Positions 19,801-27,443 of a stretch of DNA of 64,000 nucleotides are shown here, piece after piece (the first letter of the stretch is position 1; each line of letters starts with the position of its first letter). The stretch is taken from NCBI RefSeq assembly GCF_963678635.1, contig NC_087062.1, positions 97,887,705 to 97,951,704 on the forward strand, in the 5' to 3' direction. The notes beneath the pieces are model-generated. The model saw only the letters and a list, made by a program, of their open reading frames with translations, was not told where the DNA came from and searched no databases. Source of the stretch: Symsagittifera roscoffensis. Its lineage: Eukaryota; Xenacoelomorpha; Acoela; Convolutidae. The position numbers and the translations under genes were made by a program.

Positions 19801-22800
19801 AGATTTTCGTTCTGAAGTATTTGGTGATATTTTTCTAAAACGTCGAACATTTCGTCTTTTGTTTGTGATTGCATAAAAACATCGTCTAAATAGGTGATTG
19901 CGTTTTTCTTGAGTATTAGTGGTCTAAAAATTTTGCTCATAAAAGCTGAAAATGCTGCTGGTCCTATGGATATTCCATAGAATAAGCGGTTGAATTCATA
20001 TTGTTGGTTTCCGATAACAAATTGTGTTAAACGTCGTGATTGTTCATCTAGTGGCATTTGATTGTATGCACTATTCATATCGGCGGTTGTAAAGTATTTG
20101 CCGTTTATTTTTGTTAAAATAACTTGTATTGGTTCAATGGGCCAATTACATTTTGATTCATCTATGAGTGAATTGAGGTATCTAGCGTCGAGAACGATTT
20201 TTAATGATTCTCCTTTAGCTAGAATGATAACGGGGTTGATAAATGTGTTGCCTTTTGGTTGTTCTTCTTTATTAACTGGTGATATAATGTTGTATTGTTC
20301 TAAAATATCGAGTAATCTGTTCACTTTATCATGTAAGTGAATTGGTACTTTACTTGCTCTCTGTTTTTTGAAAACTGCGTCTGGTTTTAACGGGAGATGT
20401 AGTGATGAACTGATTTTTCCAACATCGAATTTTGATGTTGCATAGACTGATGAATATTTAATTAGCTGTTTGGCTAACTTTTTGAATTCGTCTTGTGTTA
20501 TTTGTGAATGTTGGAAATTAAACATTGTTAAAAATTTTTGTTGGTCCACTGTGTAGTTACTGATGTTGAATGTAGGTTTGAAATATGGAGTTTTTGTGAA
20601 ATAATCCGTATTTCTGTTTTCGTTACTTATTATATTATTTATAGATAATTCTTCATTAAGAATTGTAGATTGGCAAATATCTAGTAATTGGAGTATATTA
20701 TTTACGCGATAGGCTTTTTCGTGTATTGGTGATATTGTAGCGTTGGTTTCACAATATCCTAAAAGTCCTAAAGGTAATGTTACTTGGTAAGGTGTGTTGT
20801 TATAGACATGTAAGGAAATGATATCGGAATTCGAATTTTTCAAATATTTTATGGATGAGATTGTGATTTTGAAAAATTTGTGAATAGGTTTGAATTCAAA
20901 ATCTGACATATAAAATTTTTGTTTGTTTTGTTCTTTATCATATTGGTGAACTTGTTTGATTGAAAAATTATAGATATTTCCTGATAGTGGTTTTAGGTGT
21001 TTTCTTTGTTGGTTAAATATCGGGTAGAATTTTGAAAAGAATGGTGGTTGTTTATTTAATCTTTGAAAAAATGTTAAGGATGTTTCTTTTGTTTTTGTAT
21101 ATTTATCTTTGATTAATATTTTACTATTTAGTATGTTAATTGTTGGTATATACTTCGAAATAAATGGTATTCCAATGATATTATATTTAATGTCAGTGAT
21201 ATGGAATATTTGTTTAAATGGCTTATTTAAAATTTTGCTTTGTTCCATTGTTCTGGTGGGGAGGAGAAATAATTGGATTTTTCCGTAGTTTATCAATGTT
21301 GATCCTTGTGCTGTTGCTAGTTTGCTGGAGGTTTCAAGAGGTGTTAGCTTTGGGTGTAAGGTTTTTATTTCATTCCATGTGGGGATGTTTATTATGTTTG
21401 ATTCTGCTCCTGAATCAATTAAAAAATCTATTTCAAGGTCTGGTGGTTGAAATTCTTTATTTCTTGGGCTTTCTAAGAGAAATGGTATTGTCCAAATTTT
21501 TTCTTTGGGTTGTTCTTTTTGTATATTTTGATAAATATGGTTTGTATTCAAGCATTTTGTTTTGGTATTTTTATTGGTTTGATCTGTAGTGTTAATCTCA
21601 TTTGTTTCTTGCGTCGTTGGTGTGGAATTTATGGGTGTAGTGTAATAATTTTGAAGAAATTCTGATTGATTTTCATATATGTGTGATGAAAAGGGTTGTT
21701 CATATATGACAGATTCATAGTCATTTTCGACTTTTATCATATTGATAGAAAGAGTGTTTTCAGTATCACTTTCTGAATCTGATGATGTACAGTTTATTTG
21801 ATTGAGTTGTAACGTATCAGTTACTGTGTCATCAATACCTGGAGGGTCTGATGTTGTTTCTGGGTTAGATTGTACTTGATTGATTTGTCTTTGATGTTTA
21901 GGTGTACTACTTCTGTGGCGATTATTAGAATTATTATAGTTATTATTATTCCGGTGTGGTGATTGGGAATAATTTCTATAACGATTATTATAACTTGAGT
22001 GTCGATTTTGTGAATTATTTCGCGATCTGTTTTGGTAATTATTGTTTGGTCTGTTATAGTTCGATCTATTATATGAGTTATTCCTTGATTGACTGTTCGG
22101 GTAATTCTGGTTTCGGTTGTTTGAATAACTTCTATTTCGATTATAGGAGTAGTTTCTATTCCTATTGTATGATGAATTTCGTGATTGGTTGTTTGGATAG
22201 TAGTTATTTCTTGATTGGGAATTAGATCTAGAAACAAATCGTTGTGTATTTGAATTTGATCTGGAGTAGTTATTTCTACTATTTGGTCTATTGTAGTGAT
22301 TTTGTGATGAATTATACGTGTTTCTTCGTTCTGGTGATCTTCCTCTATAACTTGAGTTATATGGGGATTGATTTCTTGTATAATTTGTATTGTTCGGGAG
22401 TGGTTTTCCTGAACTGTTGTTGCTGTGGACTGTTTTGTTCGGTAGATTTTGATCTTTTTTCATGTATTGATAGAATGATTTATTTGGTTCTTTGTATTTT
22501 TGAGGTTTATTTTGACTATCTTGCTGTTTTTGTCTACATTCGGAAATACTATGTCCGTATCGTCGGCAATAATTACACCATTTTTTGAAAGATGGTTTGC
22601 CTTTAAAGTTCGGGTTCTTTTCGTAAATATTGAGTATTTCAGTGATTTTTTCAACGAGGTCTGTTTCTGATTCCTGTATATTATTAATATTAGTGGGAGT
22701 CGTTTCAATTTTGTTAACGTATTGTAATTTCAGATTTTCCGTTTCTTCTAGTTTCATCGTGATTTCTGCTTGTTCTAATTTGTCTACTAGTTTTCGAAAA

Positions 22801-25100
22801 TCTAAATCGGGTTCTCGAATTGAAGAAGGATGGGATGCTCTCTTTTTTATTGCTATTTTCCTTAATTGTGGTGTTAAGGTCATCATTAAGATTTCTGTCA
22901 TCTTTGTGTTTTTATAGTCATGTGTATTTAGTGAGTATGCTTTTCGAACTAGTGTTTCGATTCGTACTGCTATTTGCTTGATGGTTTCGTTTGGTAATCT
23001 GCGAATTTCATTACATAAAACTCTTTGTTGTTGTTTGTTTCTTTCGGAGTCAAACATTTTTGAAAATTCTTGTGTAAATCTTTTCCAGTTTGATTTTATT
23101 TCTAGAGGTAGTACTGAAAACCATTTTTGGGCTGCGCCATCTAAGGTTGTTTGTATTAACGCTGTGCGTCGATGTATCCAGTTTTGATGTAGTGGCGTAT
23201 TAATTGGTTCAGGTCCAATATTTAAAATCAGGTTTGCTGTTACTGCATTTAAATAATCTTCTACAGAGTATTCAGGGTCTGTTCCTGTGAAAACCATTAA
23301 AGGTTTGTTTGATGTTATTGATGATCCACCCATTAGGTATGGATTCATTGTCATTTGTAGTGATTCTGCTGCATTTGGCATTTGAGAAAAATTTGAAAGT
23401 TGGTTTCTTGTTATTTCATGTTGTTGGAGATAATATGGGAGTGGTATTTCATTTTGCATTTGTGATGGTTGATACGAGTGTGCAGTCATTGGATTTTGTT
23501 GTTGAATTGGTTGAAAAGATTGTGTATTAATTAGATTTTGTTGTTGAATTGGTTGTTGATGTTGTGCATCTATTGTTTGTGGAGAAAAATTTCTATGGTT
23601 TGTACATGTTTTCTGTATTCCTTGTCTACGATATTCTTGAGTATTTTGTGCAAATATATCTGGTTGTAAAAAATCGTCATCTGAGGATAAATAATCCATT
23701 TGATAAGATGTTTGTTTTTTATTTTTATTCTGTTGAAAAAATGGGTAATTTTCACTGCGATCCTGTGGAGGATTTGGTTGAAAATTTTTGGAATTATATT
23801 GGGCCGTTGGGTTATCCCAGTTTCGAGGTTTTGTATATTGATTAAAATTCCTTTGTGGTTGATAATTTGTTTTTGATGGATGTGTATAATTATAATTATG
23901 GTCTGCAAAGTTGTTTCTAGTGAATGTTTTGCGTGTTTTTGATGGTATTGTCATGGGTCTGTATGTTTGGTAATCCATATGGGAATATTTTGGAGCAACC
24001 GAAGGTTTAACGGTTGATTGTAAGGTTACCTGTGTTTGTGAAGGATTTGTATTTCTTGGTGTTGTTAAATTTGGGCGTATTGGTGAAATACTTTGTTGTG
24101 TAGTTGTTGTGTGTACAATTTCTTCATTTATGAAGTGTGATGGTGTCTGGATATCTTGTTGAGTAAGATTCCTAGTTCCATTGAGGTTTTCGTTGTGTAT
24201 GACTGTCGAGTTTAAACTATTATTTTGTGTATCGGGTAAAAATGTATTATAGTTTAATGGTGTTGCATCAATTGTTAATGGTATTACTCTTACATAATCT
24301 CTTATGTAAGATATTGTACCTATTGCTTGACTTGAGATTGATTGTGGAAAGCTTATAAATGCGGGATGAGACCATTCGGGGTCCCAAACATAATCTGATT
24401 GTTCTGTGATAGCGGTATCATCGTTCGAATTTTGGGGTCTAAAATTTTTTCTTGCTTGTGCAATTAAATCAATATTGTGTGTGAAATAATCTATTATGAA
24501 CCATGCCAAAATTTTTTGTAAATCGTGTTTGGTATGTTGTGAAACGTCGTCTTTCGTGAAATTTTCTTTAATGATGTTTAAATAACTAGAGAGTAGTGTG
24601 ATTTCATGTCGTACTTTCAAATGTTTAGATGTTTCTGTCGGTGAGACATTTGTTATTGGGATTTCGTTTTCTAATATCGAAATATAACTATATATTATTG
24701 CGAAAACTTCATTGGTGAATATGGAGTTTGCTCTTTGTGAGTTATGATATTGGATGCTTTTTATATATTCTGAAAAAACTTTTGAAAATTCTAAATCAAG
24801 ATCGTCTGTTTGAATTGTATATTTTCTATTATTATGGTTTGGTGAGGTGAATTCTATGGAGTAGATTCCATACTGTTGTGTTATGTTGCATATATCTTTT
24901 AAGTAGTGGTCTATGATTTGTCTTTTGATTTTTACATCGGGGAACTCTGTTTTACATGGGCTGATTCCGGGTTCAAATAAGTTTACGAGTAAATTTTGAC
25001 AAAATATGTGTTGTCCTCTATCAGTATCTGCGTCTACTATAAAAGGAAAGATTTCATCATCATCTGGAGTTTCGTCACCTGGGGTGTGCGTTGAACTCAT
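16878..25100 (-). CDS. gag-pol: Gag-Pol polyprotein, 2740 aa (element 1)
   Basis: A single frame encodes the complete retroelement machinery. Residues 1-600 are Asn/Gln/Thr-rich and mostly disordered, followed by a Retrotrans_gag capsid-like domain (~600-790), a CCHC zinc knuckle (WCNYCRRYGHSISEC, ~841) and an Arg/Asn/Ser/Tyr-rich RNA-binding-like tract (~950-1080). Protease has DSGAES (~1229). Reverse transcriptase spans ~1563-1790 with YLDD near 1737. RNase H has CDASNFG near 1884. Integrase has an HHCC finger (~2250-2290), catalytic FDTKG (~2319), TDNGTEF (~2379) and a downstream Glu (~2417), then a GPY/F module (RKGPYQII). The Ty3/gypsy order RT-RH-IN is clear. The start ATG at 25100 lies 18 nt after, and in frame with, the stop of the 140-aa ORF. 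Gag and pol need no frameshift. Confidence 0.96.
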   Translation of the reverse strand: MSSTHTPGDETPDDDEIFPFIVDADTDRGQHIFCQNLLVNLFEPGISPCKTEFPDVKIKRQIIDHYLKDICNITQQYGIYSIEFTSPNHNNRKYTIQTDDLDLEFSKVFSEYIKSIQYHNSQRANSIFTNEVFAIIYSYISILENEIPITNVSPTETSKHLKVRHEITLLSSYLNIIKENFTKDDVSQHTKHDLQKILAWFIIDYFTHNIDLIAQARKNFRPQNSNDDTAITEQSDYVWDPEWSHPAFISFPQSISSQAIGTISYIRDYVRVIPLTIDATPLNYNTFLPDTQNNSLNSTVIHNENLNGTRNLTQQDIQTPSHFINEEIVHTTTTQQSISPIRPNLTTPRNTNPSQTQVTLQSTVKPSVAPKYSHMDYQTYRPMTIPSKTRKTFTRNNFADHNYNYTHPSKTNYQPQRNFNQYTKPRNWDNPTAQYNSKNFQPNPPQDRSENYPFFQQNKNKKQTSYQMDYLSSDDDFLQPDIFAQNTQEYRRQGIQKTCTNHRNFSPQTIDAQHQQPIQQQNLINTQSFQPIQQQNPMTAHSYQPSQMQNEIPLPYYLQQHEITRNQLSNFSQMPNAAESLQMTMNPYLMGGSSITSNKPLMVFTGTDPEYSVEDYLNAVTANLILNIGPEPINTPLHQNWIHRRTALIQTTLDGAAQKWFSVLPLEIKSNWKRFTQEFSKMFDSERNKQQQRVLCNEIRRLPNETIKQIAVRIETLVRKAYSLNTHDYKNTKMTEILMMTLTPQLRKIAIKKRASHPSSIREPDLDFRKLVDKLEQAEITMKLEETENLKLQYVNKIETTPTNINNIQESETDLVEKITEILNIYEKNPNFKGKPSFKKWCNYCRRYGHSISECRQKQQDSQNKPQKYKEPNKSFYQYMKKDQNLPNKTVHSNNSSGKPLPNNTNYTRNQSPYNSSYRGRSPERRNTYNSSQNHYNRPNSRNNYSRSNSNTQRFVSRSNSQSRNNYYPNNQSRNSSYNRNRNYSYNRNRSYSNNRNQNYPNSQSRNNSYNRSNYNRPNNNYQNRSRNNSQNRHSSYNNRYRNYSQSPHRNNNNYNNSNNRHRSSTPKHQRQINQVQSNPETTSDPPGIDDTVTDTLQLNQINCTSSDSESDTENTLSINMIKVENDYESVIYEQPFSSHIYENQSEFLQNYYTTPINSTPTTQETNEINTTDQTNKNTKTKCLNTNHIYQNIQKEQPKEKIWTIPFLLESPRNKEFQPPDLEIDFLIDSGAESNIINIPTWNEIKTLHPKLTPLETSSKLATAQGSTLINYGKIQLFLLPTRTMEQSKILNKPFKQIFHITDIKYNIIGIPFISKYIPTINILNSKILIKDKYTKTKETSLTFFQRLNKQPPFFSKFYPIFNQQRKHLKPLSGNIYNFSIKQVHQYDKEQNKQKFYMSDFEFKPIHKFFKITISSIKYLKNSNSDIISLHVYNNTPYQVTLPLGLLGYCETNATISPIHEKAYRVNNILQLLDICQSTILNEELSINNIISNENRNTDYFTKTPYFKPTFNISNYTVDQQKFLTMFNFQHSQITQDEFKKLAKQLIKYSSVYATSKFDVGKISSSLHLPLKPDAVFKKQRASKVPIHLHDKVNRLLDILEQYNIISPVNKEEQPKGNTFINPVIILAKGESLKIVLDARYLNSLIDESKCNWPIEPIQVILTKINGKYFTTADMNSAYNQMPLDEQSRRLTQFVIGNQQYEFNRLFYGISIGPAAFSAFMSKIFRPLILKKNAITYLDDVFMQSQTKDEMFDVLEKYHQILQNENLKAAPDKSHFFLTRVKFLGHNIERKTITPLKSRIDAIQKLQPPTNKKKIQEFLGMLNFLSKYVYKMQLYLRPFYNILRQQNNFEWNTEHQTRFEEIKKLLTEQISNTIPDSNQPFYAMCDASNFGIGAALLQSHNGTNKMNLISANSRLFTQAELRLSTLMRECTAIIYTLTEYEFLILGSKHPTVLFTDHKPIIFLFTQKSNPNHRVYRFQLILMKFPNLHIVWTAGKNLALPDTLSRNTPPELLTRKTTVEIPKNIKFYLAENETSPRLECKYAVKTDIEQSQINNLQHFPLYLDCQNNHYEVDLLGTSTFKPIPYSQWIKNNTQQKRTKQHPPKKDHFPLIEKEDLTDKINLSGPQTNDSKYTINQVFDLHDPLDTIPLSKFEIENIFLPPTDTITISTLKQYQNLDPIIRQLKSWHKYKTKPIKADSTILGNKTLLRYFRKFNYTTINENTDLLEYNLNESTVPCLPISMILIAFNISHTQNIKGHSGSEKTYSNFIQNFYFPNAPIWIKVLCNDCIVCQLNKPYPNQKQIAQKQDFKGQSLYFNHRISFDTKGPISPSSEGNSYIMVIVDAFTHYVALNPVPHCNAYYAYTTLYEHWIAKFGLPEILVTDNGTEFINNEIITLCHLYNIKHKPRTSHAPWTNGLVEGMNRSLQEYLRCIINGNDTKYTEWSADVKLFPLAYNSQITTTLGMSPYEMVFNQKPRKPIMFTANSHKNAQGYCQPTKDSICYNLPLHTHDEDHFHHPQILKLASGTHTEWILNRDKKHNEVYQKITKKLLQRQNINEQINSRFTPASDLKIGTFVLIPNFNTQKGISKKLQPLRKGPYQIIAKPTDVTYKITDSNKKEIVQHRNNLLPYYPKEYALRELTQLYSFTGLKIIQNEPHLKNTEQNDNPTENQNTKPTATKNNTQNHKESPKLRKNRKMTEQIIPQEEIDKSEHRKTTRLRNQPRKNYKMFIPQSKILKKVEFKK

Positions 25101-25112
25101 TTTTTCGTTCGA

Positions 25113-25121
25113 TGACTGTTA
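25113..25121 (-). promoter_or_regulatory. Candidate stop-codon readthrough site TAA-CAG-TCA (element 1)
   Basis: The 140-aa ORF stops at TAA (25121-25119) followed by CAG TCA, matching the CAR-YYA context known to favour readthrough in tobamovirus-type signals. The frame continues without another stop through TCG AAC GAA AAA into the gag-pol ATG. The product would be a 140-aa ORF fused to Gag-Pol. The motif is seen; activity is inferred. Confidence 0.45.
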
Positions 25122-25541
25122 ATATGTAATTATTAATGTGTCGAATTGGTTGATTCCAATTGTATAGATGTACTGGTTTGTGTTTATACTGCTTTTTATT
25201 CTTCTTTTTCCTCTTTGTGATGAATTTGAAGTTGTTTCTGAGTCAGAAAAATATAATTGATCGTGAAGTGGGTAATTTTTATCTACTGATTCTTTTAGTT
25301 TGTAAAGTTCGTCTAAACTGTTGGTTTCTGATTCTGAAAATGCGTTTCGATTTTTTGAAAATCTTTTTCGTGTTATTTGTCTTTGTTTAGTTATTATTTT
25401 TCTCTTTAGTGTTTGTCGTTTTGTTCGAATGTATCCAACTGTTTGTGTATGAGGTGTAATTACAAGGTCGTATTTTTTGTTATCTATTTCACAATTGTGT
25501 AAAATGATTGTTTGTTTATTTCCTAGGTTTTTAAATGACAT
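25119..25541 (-). CDS. 140-aa basic protein upstream of and in frame with gag-pol (element 1)
   Basis: I do not recognise the family. It starts at ATG 25541. Residues about 38-65 are strongly basic (repeated R/K with T and Q, including KRQTLKRKIITKQRQITRKR), followed by an acidic and Ser-rich middle and another basic patch (RGKRRIK) near residue 112. That suits an RNA-binding, matrix-like or nuclear-targeting role. It sits immediately before gag-pol in the same frame, separated by one UAA. It could be a separate N-terminal Gag piece or, by readthrough, an extension of Gag-Pol. Translation from the full-length RNA is plausible because it is the nearest sizeable ORF before gag. Confidence 0.65.
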   Translation of the reverse strand: MSFKNLGNKQTIILHNCEIDNKKYDLVITPHTQTVGYIRTKRQTLKRKIITKQRQITRKRFSKNRNAFSESETNSLDELYKLKESVDKNYPLHDQLYFSDSETTSNSSQRGKRRIKSSINTNQYIYTIGINQFDTLIITY

Positions 25542-26470
25542 AAGGTTTAGGATGACGGATGCAAAAAGTTGTTAAGTGAATTCTAATTACCTAAACTATT
25601 AGTCCTTACGATTTTTTGGTTAGCTTAACCTGGGTCTTTTGTTCAGGGTTGGAGAGAAAAGTATATCGATTCCGAAGAATGATTTTTACTTTCTCGTGAC
25701 TAGTATAAGCTAAGGTGTTAACTTACTTAATCTTACTTAGGGGTAGTGATTGTGTTCAAGGGTTGGAGAATAGTAAATCGATCCACAAGGTTCAGGTATA
25801 ATTAGAACGCGAGTAGTTCGTTAGATACTATTTTAAACTTACTAAGTCTAAGATTTATCCTGGGTCTGGTAAGAGGGGGGGTCAAGTGAAGGATGAATAA
25901 CCGAAGTTCTTCACTGTTTATCCTAATTTGAATGATTAGTTTTGTGTAAAAATTTCTATTAGTCCTGGGTTTTTAGAGAGGGTTGGGTAGTGAATCGACG
26001 TTTGAGGTCGTTAGACACTAATTAAGTGGGTGGGGGAGAACAAAGTTGTTCTGTTTGATCCAAGGATAAGCCTTGATGATCAATTTTGAAATTTAATTAA
26101 GTAGAAAATGATTTAAGATCCAAGGATAAGCCTTGATGATCTGGTTTTAAAATTAAGTGAATTTGAGTTTTGATAAATTTTTAAATGTGTGTAAAGGAAA
26201 GATTTAGTGTTTTATGATGTTAGTGAGTTGATGATTGCTGTTATGTTTTAGGTGATGAAGCTGGAACAACAAGATGATTTATGATTACTAACCATTTATT
26301 GTCATGCTACTAATTTTTATTTTTATTTTTCAATAAATATTTTTCAAACATGTTTTGTATATTACTGCAGAGTTTTAGGAAAACGATCTTAGATCTTTTT
26401 ATCAATCGTTATTGTATAATATTAATTTTGTTTAGCGCCTGAAATGATTTTGAAGATTAACTTCAAGGTT
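25542..26470 (-). other. Leader region of element 1 with degenerate repeats
   Basis: The leader has at least three degenerate copies of a block that pairs CTGGGT or GGGTAG with AGGGTTGG and a following GTA..ATCGA, at about 25629-25675, 25740-25782 and 25964-26000. It also contains the twin hairpins at 26057-26141. No large ORF is present. By position this region should hold packaging and dimerisation signals; that role is inferred. Confidence 0.5.
26057..26141 (-). repeat. Twin 25-nt hairpin repeats in the leader (element 1)
   Basis: GATCCAAGGATAAGCCTTGA followed by TGATC occurs at 26057-26081 and again at 26117-26141, exactly 60 bp apart. Each copy can fold as CAAGG-loop-CCTTG with a 5-nt loop. 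Two identical stem-loops in a retroelement leader suggest an RNA signal such as dimerisation or packaging. Confidence 0.6.
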
Positions 26471-26704
26471 TTATGTTTGCAAATGGAAATCTAAATTCAT
26501 TGCAAGTAGTATTCGAAATATAAAAGTTTGTTCTGGCTTTTGCCGAACTATCATATAACTATACGGCAAGTTTCTACTTTGTCGTATGTCGTCTTTGGTT
26601 CGATGTCTTCTTCCAATTCTGGGTAGTTCTATTATGGTTCGGAATATTGGCTCTGATCTATTGAGTCGGAGAGACATTTCAATTAAATTATTGTCGTATA
26701 ACAT
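26471..26704 (-). CDS. 77-aa ORF in the 5' leader (element 1)
   Basis: This is the first sizeable ORF after the PBS, starting at ATG 26704. It is rich in Arg, Ile and Leu with mixed charge and resembles no protein I know. It could be an upstream ORF that regulates initiation, or a spliced first exon that supplies an AUG to the Met-less ORF or env. Support is limited to position and openness. Confidence 0.35.
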   Translation of the reverse strand: MLYDNNLIEMSLRLNRSEPIFRTIIELPRIGRRHRTKDDIRQSRNLPYSYMIVRQKPEQTFIFRILLAMNLDFHLQT

Positions 26705-26772
26705 TTTGTAAATGTTTTTGTCTAATTTCTAATCTATTTTTGGTTAATTCTAATCTAGTAAGGTCTTGTTCG

Positions 26773-26790
26773 AGACTTATGGTCGCACCA
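26773..26790 (-). promoter_or_regulatory. Primer binding site of element 1
   Basis: On the sense strand, 2 nt after the 5' LTR (spacer TC), TGGTGCGACCATAAGTCT begins with TGG as expected for pairing to a tRNA 3' CCA end. The plus strand at this point reads ...GACTTATGGTCGCACCA, which is tRNA-end-like. I cannot say which tRNA it matches. A 2-nt spacer fits integrase trimming. Confidence 0.7.
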
Positions 26791-26792
26791 GA

Positions 26793-27202
26793 TGAGTTAG
26801 GACTGGGGTGTATAACTCATAGAGTAATTTCGGATAGGGTACACCGTCTGCTCGTCACGCTATCTTATTTTCGGCCGGATAGATTCGTGCAACTTCTTAG
26901 TCTAATACCGATCCTAATCTTACTCTTATACTATCTAGTCTCAGGTTGTTTAACTAGTCTCTGCTAGGCTCAATAGATCTAGGGTATACTGGTTTATTGC
27001 GGCTGCTGAAGTGCTCGGGAGAGTCCAACTAATTTCTAAGTTAAATTCAAATCTCTCTGGTGCTGAAATTACAAGTAACTTCAGCACTTACAAATAAGTG
27101 GGTTGTTAGTTAGATGGATCATGATTGGTTAATATTAAATACTTTACATTGGTAAAACATTTAATTTATCCAATCATAAAATATAGTTTAGATCAGGTTC
27201 CA
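26793..27202 (-). repeat. 5' LTR of element 1
   Basis: It is identical to the 3' LTR except for G at 26800. TG..CA termini are present. AATAAA lies at 26998-26993 on the sense strand. It should drive transcription leftward toward gag-pol. Confidence 0.95.
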
Positions 27203-27443
27203 TAAGATTGATTTAAATGGATTTTTTTTCATGATTTGAAATCGCAAATTTTGCGATTCAGGCCGCTGATTGAAATTAGATAGAACATTCTGGCAGGTAG
27301 AACAGAAGCCAAGAATTTTTGACCTCTCTCAACTCTTGACCTCAAGTAAAAAAAGACCAATAACGGTGATTGTCGTAAATTAAACAGACACTGTTTGAAC
27401 AAACTACACTATAAGCCACTAAAATAAACTCATAATTTCGGAG
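27203..27443 (-). other. MED17 3' flank
   Basis: About 240 bp separate the MED17 stop from the element 1 LTR. I see no ORF and no clear AATAAA on the minus strand. Confidence 0.45.

Larger units (their letters stand above)
8298..27202 (-). mobile_element. Element 1: 18.9-kb intact Ty3/gypsy-type LTR retroelement with env and extra ORFs
   Basis: Two 410-bp direct repeats with TG..CA ends bound the element and differ at a single base (8305 versus 26800), so insertion is recent. The sense strand is minus. Order: 5' LTR, PBS, leader, 77-aa ORF, 140-aa ORF, Gag-Pol, 76-aa and 62-aa membrane ORFs, Met-less ORF, Env, 597-aa ORF, ~1.6-kb 3' tract, 3' LTR. All large frames are intact. Typical Ty3/gypsy elements are 5-10 kb, so this one is about twice the usual length. 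The sense strand is A- and C-rich and poor in G (15361-15420: A21, C19, T13, G7). The 5-bp flanks do not match. It lies 242 bp downstream of the MED17 stop codon, in the same orientation. Confidence 0.93.
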
